From Leucobacter luti (GTDB taxonomy: Bacteria > Actinomycetota > Actinomycetes > Actinomycetales > Microbacteriaceae), in assembly GCF_004217175.1 (NCBI RefSeq), contig NZ_SHKI01000007.1, positions 243,943 through 307,942 of the forward strand: a stretch of 64,000 bases of DNA, given 5' to 3'. The position numbers and the translations under genes are program-made. How positions within the stretch are numbered: position 1 is the first letter of the stretch; each line of letters starts with the position of its first letter. Positions 57,959 through 64,000 of this stretch are shown here, piece after piece. The notes under the pieces are model-generated. The model was given only the letters and a program-made list of their open reading frames with translations. It did not search any database and had not been told where the DNA came from.

Positions 57959-60846
57959 GCGCGGTTCACCTCCTCCTCTTCAAACGCTGACGCGTCGGCT
58001 TCCTCGTGCTCATCGATCTCAGCGCCGAGACTGCGGAGCACGTCGAGAATGAGACCGAACACGACGAGGTACACGCCGATGTCAAACAGGGTGGAGGTGA
58101 CGAGCGGGAGCGTGCCGAACGGGCCGAGGTCGACATCGACCCAGGCTGAGGCGAGCGCTGACTGCCCGAAGAACATGGGGAGGATCGCCATCGAGACCGC
58201 GAGGGCGAGTCCGGTGCCGAGCAGGCGCCCGGCGTCGATCGGCACGGTGGCGCCCAGCTCGTGACGTCCGCCCGCGAGATAGCGCGCGACGAGCGCGAGC
58301 CCGGCGACGAGTCCGCCCGCAAAGCCACCGCCCGGGGTGTTGTGCCCCGTGAGCAGCAGGTAGATCGAGAGGATGATGAGCCCGTGGAACAGCAGGCGCA
58401 CAACCACCTCGAGGATGATCGAGCGGCGGGCAGGATTCAACTGGCGACCAGCGAGCACCCAGGTGACCCGGCTCGCGGGGTGCGAGGGATCGGCGACGTG
58501 CATGAGGTGCGTGCGCGCCTGACTGCGCGCGTCGCGGCGGCTCAGCTTTGGACGCAGGTCGGCGCGCGTGTTCAGGAACACGAGCGAGGCGACGCCGGTC
58601 GCGGCGGCGAGGATCACCGAGAGCTCGCCCATGGTGTCCCAGCCGCGGATATCAACGAGCATCACGTTGACGGTGTTCGTGCCGTGCCCGCCCGCGTAGG
58701 CCATCTCGGGCAGCTGCAGCGAGATCGGGTCCGCAATGCGCGAGCCGAGCGCGATCACCGCGACCGCACCGAGCACCAGGCCCACCGAGATCCCGATCAG
58801 CGCGCGGCCCCAGCGGACGCGCTTCGTTGGCGGGGAGCCGATCCGCTGCGGCAGGCGGCGGATCACGAGCACGAAGGCGATGAGCGTGACGGTCTCGACG
58901 AGTGCCTGGGTGAGCGCCAGATCGGGGGCGCCGTGCATCGCGAAGATCGCGGCCATGCCGTAGCCGGTAATCCCGACGAGCACCACTGACTGGAACCTGG
59001 TGCGAGCACGCAGCGAAGCGAGCGCGGCGACCACCATCACAATGGCGATCGGAATCTGCACCGGGGAGCTGACGAGCTCAAACTGATCCGGCCACTCGGC
59101 GGTCGACAGGGTGGTGCCACCCACGGCGAGCACCATGACGATGAGGATCACGGCGAGGTAGAACGGGAGCGAGCCGCGCTGGGTGAGCGAGGTGAGGCGC
59201 ACGGCGAGCGTGTCGACCTTGTGGGTGATCACCCAGTACGCGTGCGCCGCGGAGAAGCGCTCGGGAATCACGGCGAGCGTGAAGCCTGGGCGCGAGATCC
59301 GCGCGCCGAGCGCGAGCCCGGCAATGAGCACGGCGATCGATGCCCACAGCGCCGGCGTGAAGCCGTGCCACAGTGCGAGGTGCTCGGGCGTCTCGGCTCC
59401 CACGATCGTCTGCTGCAGCAGCGGATCGACCAGGGGTGACACGAACCCGCCGACGGCGGCCAGCAGCACAAACGCGGCCGGGGCGATGAGGTCCACGGCA
59501 CCGGGGCGGTGCGCGATCCCGCAGTCTGCGACGCCAGGCTTGCGGGCGAACGCACCCCAGAGGAAGCGCACCATGTAGGCGACCGTGAGCACACTGCCGA
59601 GCACCGCGGCCCAGAACGCGAACTGCGCGAGCGGCTCGGTCTTGCCGATCTCAAACAGCTCGGTGAACGCCGATTCCTTCGCTACGAAGCCGACGAGCGG
59701 CGGCACGCCAGCCATGGAGGCCGCTGCGATGACGGTGAGCACGGTGAGCGCGGGGAGCTGTCGCCCCAGGCCGCTGAGCCGGCGGAGATCGCGCGTCCCG
59801 GCCGCGTGGTCGATCACGCCGACCGAGAGGAAGAGCGGCGCTTTTGCGAGCGCGTGTGCAAACAGCAGGGCCAGACCGGCGAACGAGGCGCGCGGATCCC
59901 CCACGCCGAACACCATGACGAGCAGACCGAGCTGACTCACCGTGCCGTGCGCCACGATCAGCTTGATGTCGTACTGCTTCAGCGCGCGAATACCGCCGTT
60001 GAACATGGTGATCGCGCCCAGGATCACGAGCGTCTCGCGGTACCCGACCACGTCCTCGAAGCCGGGCGTGATGCGCGCGATCAGGTAGATGCCCGCCTTC
60101 ACCATCGCCGCGGCGTGCAGGTAGGCGCTCACTGGCGTGGGCGCCGCCATTGCGCCCGGGAGCCAGAAATGGAACGGGAAAATTGCGGATTTCGAGAGCG
60201 CGCCGGCCAGCACCAGGAACACCGCGGTGGTCGCGACCGGCCCGCTCGGCGGCACCGCCACAATCTCCGAGAGCAGGGAGCTGCCGGCGGCGTGCGCGAG
60301 CAGCACGAAGCCGACCAGCATCGCGAGGCCGCCGAGCGTCGTGACGATCAGGGCCTGCAGCGCGGCGGAGTTCGAGGTGCGGAGTCGGGTGATGTGGCCG
60401 ATGAGCAGGAAGGAGAACACCGTGGTGCCCTCCCAGAAGATGAAGAGGAGGTACACGTCGTCCGCGAGCACGAGGCCCAGCATCGACGTGGCAAACCCCA
60501 TGAACACGGCGGCGAAGCGCGGGAGGCTCGCCTCGCCCTCGTCGAAGTAGCGCGCGCAGTACAGCAGCACGAGCGCTCCGGCGCCGGTGACAAGGAGCGC
60601 GAACAGGGTGGACAGCATGTCGAGCCTGAACGTGAGGGTCAGATTGAGCTGCGGCACCCACTGCACGGCCTCGGTGAGCACGTCTCCGGCAAAGACCGGC
60701 TGGGCGATCCCGAGCATCGCGACAAACGCGGCGCCGAGCACGGCGGCAAGCCCGAAGAACGCGTTGCGCCCGAAGCGCCGAACGAGCGGGTGAGCAAGGA
60801 CAGCTACGAGAGCGAGGATGACAAGCACACCCGTCATCGCTCCCAT
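57955..60846 (-). CDS. mrpA: Na+/H+ antiporter subunit MrpA (fused to MrpB)
   Basis: The 963-residue subunit combines an NuoL-like antiporter core (about 1-500; motifs DDVYLLFIFWEGTTVFSF, AIFPFHFWLPGAMAAPTPVSAYLHAAAMVKAG), additional MrpA helices and a C-terminal MrpB-like domain (about 800-940; GHNTPGGGFAGGLVAGLALVARYLAGG). This fusion is the common form. Mrp exchanges Na+ or K+ for H+ and supports pH and salt tolerance. It is the first gene of the operon. Start ATG 60846 is a choice; another ATG lies three codons in. Confidence 0.94.
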   Translation of the reverse strand: MGAMTGVLVILALVAVLAHPLVRRFGRNAFFGLAAVLGAAFVAMLGIAQPVFAGDVLTEAVQWVPQLNLTLTFRLDMLSTLFALLVTGAGALVLLYCARYFDEGEASLPRFAAVFMGFATSMLGLVLADDVYLLFIFWEGTTVFSFLLIGHITRLRTSNSAALQALIVTTLGGLAMLVGFVLLAHAAGSSLLSEIVAVPPSGPVATTAVFLVLAGALSKSAIFPFHFWLPGAMAAPTPVSAYLHAAAMVKAGIYLIARITPGFEDVVGYRETLVILGAITMFNGGIRALKQYDIKLIVAHGTVSQLGLLVMVFGVGDPRASFAGLALLFAHALAKAPLFLSVGVIDHAAGTRDLRRLSGLGRQLPALTVLTVIAAASMAGVPPLVGFVAKESAFTELFEIGKTEPLAQFAFWAAVLGSVLTVAYMVRFLWGAFARKPGVADCGIAHRPGAVDLIAPAAFVLLAAVGGFVSPLVDPLLQQTIVGAETPEHLALWHGFTPALWASIAVLIAGLALGARISRPGFTLAVIPERFSAAHAYWVITHKVDTLAVRLTSLTQRGSLPFYLAVILIVMVLAVGGTTLSTAEWPDQFELVSSPVQIPIAIVMVVAALASLRARTRFQSVVLVGITGYGMAAIFAMHGAPDLALTQALVETVTLIAFVLVIRRLPQRIGSPPTKRVRWGRALIGISVGLVLGAVAVIALGSRIADPISLQLPEMAYAGGHGTNTVNVMLVDIRGWDTMGELSVILAAATGVASLVFLNTRADLRPKLSRRDARSQARTHLMHVADPSHPASRVTWVLAGRQLNPARRSIILEVVVRLLFHGLIILSIYLLLTGHNTPGGGFAGGLVAGLALVARYLAGGRHELGATVPIDAGRLLGTGLALAVSMAILPMFFGQSALASAWVDVDLGPFGTLPLVTSTLFDIGVYLVVFGLILDVLRSLGAEIDEHEEADASAFEEEEVNRA

Positions 60847-60894
60847 TGGCGGCCCGCTTCCATCTTGTTCGGTCGTCGTGTGGTGTTCAGAAAT

Positions 60895-60900
60895 ATCTTA
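60895..60900 (-). promoter_or_regulatory. candidate -10 for the mrp operon
   Basis: TAAGAT on the minus strand, 48 bases before the mrpA start. A -35 is not clear. It lies in the 145-base gap after the MFS gene. Confidence 0.45.
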
Positions 60901-60991
60901 GCGGAAGCTGAACTGTGAGACTCCGGGAACGGGGCGTGCGACACGAAAATCCGCGGAGCGCGAAACCGACCACCACCACGCTTTTTGGCTG

Positions 60992-62623
60992 TTACGGAGC
61001 CTCCGGGCTTCCGTCGGGAATCTCCTCGGGCCGGTACCGCGGCAGCCGGGAGGCCGGGAGCGCCGCGATCGCGCTGATCCCCGCCAAGATGAGGAACCCG
61101 AGCTTGAGCGTGCGCAGGCGCTGCTCCTCGTTCAGCGCGACGGCGGACTCCACCTGCGCGGGCGTGGCCGTCGTGTCGTCGAGAATCGCGCGCAGATCGT
61201 CGTTGCTCACGAAGTTGACGTTGCTGAGGTCGACCTGCTCCGCGAGCGAGGCGGGAAGCTCGGGTCGCTCCTCCACCGCCTGGGTCACGCCGAAGCTCAG
61301 CGTGGTCACGAGCAGCGCGCCCATCACGGCGGTCCCCACTGCGGACGCGAGGTTCTGGGTGGTGCCGCGGATCGAGCCGACGTCGCCGGCGAGCTCCTTC
61401 GGCGCGGCAGTCACCAGCACGTTAAACACGAGCGTCACGAGCGCGCCCTGACCGACCCCGAAGGCGATCAGGCCGATGATGGTTGGGAAGGTCTCCCAGT
61501 TGTTGGTGACCACGAAGGCGAGCCAGAGCAGCGCCGCCGTGGTGAGCCCGAACGCGAACAGCGCGATCGTGCGCGGCGGGAAGCGGCGGTAGAACCGCAC
61601 GATGAGGGTCGCCGTAATGAAGACGGTGAGGTTGAAGGGCATCATTGCGAGCGAGGTGTCAAACGGGGTCCGCCCCTGCACCACCTGAATGTAGGTGGGC
61701 ACCGTGAAGTTCACGGCGGCCTCCATCGCCACGATCACGAACATCGCGTACACCGCCGCGCGCTCGGTCGGATGGCGCAGCACGTCGAGGTCGACGAGCG
61801 GTACGCGGCCCTGCGCCTTGCGCTGCCTGGTGCGCACGAAGAATAGTTGCCCCAGGATCACCCCGAGCACCACGAACACGGGTGCGGGAGAGAACCCGAG
61901 CAGCGAGAACGGGGCGGCGTCCTTCGCAAACAGGATCCCCCAGCCGTTCAGGTTGTTGAACCCAAGAGTGAGCAGCACGATCGCGGCTCCGATGAGGCCC
62001 GAAGCGAGCAGGTCGATCTTCACCGACGGGTCCCCGCGGTCGGACCGCAGCGTGAAGCTCAGGATGAACACCGCCGCGGCGATCGCGAGGGTGATCATAA
62101 AGATCGGGCGCCAGCCGACGAGGGTGCCCAGCGTGCCGCCGATCAGGAACGCACTCATTCCCGAAAATGCGCGGGCGGAGCCGAGCGACCCGACCGCAGT
62201 TGCCTGCTGTTCGCCCTTGTAGTTCTCCGCGATCAGCGCGACAAGCGCTGGGACGATGATCGCTGCCGCCGCGCCGGCGAGCACCTGGCCGCCGATGGCC
62301 CAGCCAACACTCGGCGAGAAGATCATCATGAGCGAGGACACCGCGAACACCACGACCACGACCCTGAAGATCGCGACCCAGCCCACCCGCTGCCCGAGCT
62401 TCGCGCCCGTCATCACGAGCGCGGCCACGGCCACGCCGTACATCACGATCGTGGAGCTCGCGACCGTCGGCGGCACGCCGAAGTCCTGGACCATCCCGCC
62501 CAGTGAGATCGGCAGGGCCGCCACGTTAAATGACATGAGGACCTGCGCGAGGAAGAGCCCCACCATGGGGCCCCAGGAGCGGCGCTCCGCGGTTGACTGA
62601 GCGTGGGCGACGGCGTTGGACAT
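60992..62623 (-). CDS. MFS transporter, DHA2-type
   Basis: The 543-residue protein has about 14 hydrophobic helices and DHA2-like loops (QVLMSFNVAALPISLGGMVQDF, TGAKLGQRVGWV), typical of multidrug or metabolite efflux. The substrate is unknown. Upstream codons in the same frame are inside glsA, so the ATG at 62623, two bases after the glsA stop, is taken as start. It is co-transcribed with glutaminase, which may link it to amino-acid or pH stress. Confidence 0.88.
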   Translation of the reverse strand: MSNAVAHAQSTAERRSWGPMVGLFLAQVLMSFNVAALPISLGGMVQDFGVPPTVASSTIVMYGVAVAALVMTGAKLGQRVGWVAIFRVVVVVFAVSSLMMIFSPSVGWAIGGQVLAGAAAAIIVPALVALIAENYKGEQQATAVGSLGSARAFSGMSAFLIGGTLGTLVGWRPIFMITLAIAAAVFILSFTLRSDRGDPSVKIDLLASGLIGAAIVLLTLGFNNLNGWGILFAKDAAPFSLLGFSPAPVFVVLGVILGQLFFVRTRQRKAQGRVPLVDLDVLRHPTERAAVYAMFVIVAMEAAVNFTVPTYIQVVQGRTPFDTSLAMMPFNLTVFITATLIVRFYRRFPPRTIALFAFGLTTAALLWLAFVVTNNWETFPTIIGLIAFGVGQGALVTLVFNVLVTAAPKELAGDVGSIRGTTQNLASAVGTAVMGALLVTTLSFGVTQAVEERPELPASLAEQVDLSNVNFVSNDDLRAILDDTTATPAQVESAVALNEEQRLRTLKLGFLILAGISAIAALPASRLPRYRPEEIPDGSPEAP

Positions 62624-62625
62624 GG

Positions 62626-63750
62626 CTAGCCCGCCTTCCTGATCTGTGCTGCAGGGTGGAGATGCGGAGCGGCCCCCGGCGGCGGGCCGGGGAGCGGCAC
62701 CGCTGCCGCGGCAACGGCGGGATCGGGGTGGGCGGCGTGCCACCCCCGCTGCGGTGTTGAGGCGAACAGGTTCAGGCCGAGGGCCCGAGAAAGGTAGGCG
62801 CAGGCGCGCTGGCTCCGGATGCTCGTTCCCGCGCTGTCGAGCGGGGGTGAGAACAGCCCGAGCGCCCCCTTCCCTGGAACCACGGCGACGATGCCGCCCG
62901 AGACCCCGGACTTCGCGGGGATGCCGATCTCGAACAGCCACTCCCCCGAGCGCTCGTACATTCCGCACCCGGCGAGCACCGCGAGCGTGTCGCGCGCGGC
63001 TCCTGCGGACACCACGCGTTCCCCCGTCACCGGGTGCACCCCGCCGGCGGCGAGCGTGGCTCCCATCACGGCGAGGTCAGAGGCGGTCACCGCGATCGCG
63101 CACTGCCGAGTGTAAATGTCGACTGTCTCGAGCGGGTCCCCCTCGAGGCGACCGTAGCTCTGGAGCAGGCCGGCGATCGCGCGGTTGCGGTGGTTCGTCT
63201 CTGACTCCGAGCGGTACACTTCCTCGTCGACGCCGAGCTCGCGCCCGGCGAAACGGGAGAGGCCGCTCCGCACACGTTCCCAGCGCTCCTCAGGGGTGGC
63301 GCCGGGCAACAGAGCGGTGGTCGCGATCGCGCCCGCGTTCACCATGGGGTTCATCGGGCTGCCGTCATTGAGCTCGATGGCCACCACCGAGTTGAACGCG
63401 AGGCCGGTGTTGTTGACGCCGATGCGCTCGTGCACGTACTCGTGGCCGCGCGCATCGCACGCGAGCGCGAACACGAATGCCTTGGAGATCGACTGGATCG
63501 AGAAGGTGATCTCGGTATCGCCGACGCTGTGCATCACGCCGTCGGCGCCGGCGAGGCTGATCCCGAACCAGGCCGGGTCGGCCTCGCTGAGGATCGGGAT
63601 GTAGTCGGCCACGACGCCCTCGCCGTGGTCCCGGTAGCGCGCGTGCGCTGCGGCGATCAGCGAGTCGACCCGGGCGTCGCCGGGAAGCGCTCCAGTAAAC
63701 GCTTCCTGCGTGATGTCTTGCACGTGTGCTTCGAACACGCGAGCCCCCAT
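62626..63750 (-). CDS. glsA: glutaminase A
   Basis: The serine-dependent beta-lactamase-fold enzyme hydrolyses glutamine to glutamate and ammonia. The nucleophile motif is S87-I-S-K90 (QSISKAF), with NAGAI, ETNHRNRA and AKSGVSGGI as further conserved blocks. At 374 residues it is longer than usual (about 310-330), by a Pro/Ala-rich tail after ALGLNLFAS. The tail looks disordered. Ammonia released could help raise cytoplasmic pH, in line with the mrp operon nearby; that is inference. Confidence 0.94.
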   Translation of the reverse strand: MGARVFEAHVQDITQEAFTGALPGDARVDSLIAAAHARYRDHGEGVVADYIPILSEADPAWFGISLAGADGVMHSVGDTEITFSIQSISKAFVFALACDARGHEYVHERIGVNNTGLAFNSVVAIELNDGSPMNPMVNAGAIATTALLPGATPEERWERVRSGLSRFAGRELGVDEEVYRSESETNHRNRAIAGLLQSYGRLEGDPLETVDIYTRQCAIAVTASDLAVMGATLAAGGVHPVTGERVVSAGAARDTLAVLAGCGMYERSGEWLFEIGIPAKSGVSGGIVAVVPGKGALGLFSPPLDSAGTSIRSQRACAYLSRALGLNLFASTPQRGWHAAHPDPAVAAAAVPLPGPPPGAAPHLHPAAQIRKAG

Positions 63751-63803
63751 CCAGTGAGGCCGGCGGTGTCCCAGGGCAGGACGCCGTCATTGGCGGTGTA
63801 GTT

Positions 63804-63809
63804 AGCTTA
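63804..63809 (-). promoter_or_regulatory. candidate -10 for glsA
   Basis: TAAGCT on the minus strand lies 53 bases before the glsA start. Weak -35. Confidence 0.35.
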
Positions 63810-63841
63810 AGAATGTCTGGTTTTGAAGCGAGAATCTAGTG

Positions 63842-63865
63842 CCCAGCGCCAAGTTGCGCGCTGGG
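63842..63865. other. hairpin near the right edge
   Basis: CCCAGCGC and GCGCTGGG flank eight bases. It is placed between the glsA promoter and the rRNA terminator. Confidence 0.4.
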
Positions 63866-63870
63866 ACCCT

Positions 63871-63913
63871 CGCGCTTGCGCGTGCGCGCGTGGGTGTGTG
63901 TGTGTGTGTGTGT
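63871..63913. repeat. alternating purine-pyrimidine tract with (GT)10
   Basis: An interrupted CG/TG alternating segment runs into ten GT units (63894-63913). It is prone to Z-DNA and to length variation. It lies between glsA and the rRNA terminator. Confidence 0.6.
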
Positions 63914-63934
63914 TTTTGGGTGCACAAATGCGGA

Positions 63935-63978
63935 AAGCCCCAGAACCCGCACCATCACTGGTGCGTGTTCTGAGGCTT
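63935..63978 (-). terminator. rRNA operon terminator
   Basis: A stem of about 20 bp with one mismatch and one G-T pair has a six-base loop (63954-63959). On the minus strand it ends in GGGGCTTT, a usual actinobacterial rRNA terminator form, and comes just after the 5S end. Confidence 0.75.
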
Positions 63979-63988
63979 CCCTAAAAGG

Positions 63989-64000
63989 TGTCCGGCGGTG
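63989..64000 (-). rRNA. rrf: 5S rRNA, 3' end only
   Basis: Read on the minus strand the edge gives CACCGCCGGACA, which fits the GTAGGACACCGCCG...CA end of actinobacterial 5S rRNA. A T-run and hairpin terminator follow. The rest of the gene lies outside the window. Confidence 0.65.

Overview
The window is about 64 kb of high-GC actinobacterial chromosome. The gene order, the Wag31/DivIVA–SepF–FtsZ set, the Rv2175c/PknL pair, the GarA–FtsR–MerR block and the many GTG starts point to Actinomycetia. The small DUF6993-type lipoprotein, the unusual MurE specificity motif and the overall layout suggest Microbacteriaceae, perhaps Leucobacter or a relative. The genus is an inference that was not tested.

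Layout. (1) 1-4778: start of a thioesterase gene, ettA, a phosphotransferase-like remnant, a small lipoprotein, an ssb-like gene, msrA and nadE. (2) 4798-30193: one long minus-strand block. It is a division and cell-wall (dcw) cluster with its usual downstream genes; in transcription order it reads mraZ-rsmH-ftsL-ftsI-murE-murF-mraY-murD-ftsW-murG-[MFS]-murC-ftsQ-ftsZ-yggS-sepF-yggT-divIVA-lspA-rluA-[small ORF]-dnaE. Most joints are 4-bp stop/start overlaps. (3) 30194-31151: a gene-free, repeat-rich spacer with MraZ boxes, an 81-bp repeat pair, G-quadruplex-prone tracts and a 40-bp tandem array. (4) 31152-39420: DUF3040 gene, prenyl diphosphate synthase, Rv2175c-like protein, PASTA kinase, class II DAHP synthase, PlsC-type acyltransferase and fatty acyl-CoA ligase, in an order that resembles the Rv2169c-Rv2187 region of Mycobacterium tuberculosis. 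(5) 39645-47241: membrane-anchored protein, peptide deformylase, pyruvate carboxylase and a secreted M1-type metallopeptidase with a cell-wall sorting signal. (6) 47448-53759: ParA-like ATPase, MerR regulator, FtsR-like regulator, GarA/OdhI-like FHA protein, RamB-like regulator and the divergent malate synthase gene. (7) 53921-63750: YbjN protein, a six-gene Mrp antiporter operon, an MFS transporter and glutaminase. (8) The extreme right edge holds the 3' end of a 5S rRNA gene and an rRNA operon terminator, so an rRNA operon on the minus strand runs into the window.

The genes work together mainly in peptidoglycan precursor synthesis, septation and polar growth. The PASTA kinase with the Rv2175c-like protein is a likely signalling input. 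GarA, pyruvate carboxylase, the RamB-like regulator and malate synthase form an anaplerotic and TCA-control group. No prophage, insertion sequence, CRISPR array or defence system was recognised. The most unusual material is non-coding: the spacer upstream of mraZ, a palindrome shared by the ftsZ leader and the merR promoter region, and a recurring leaderless promoter layout (TANNCT or a near match, six bases, start codon) at five genes.
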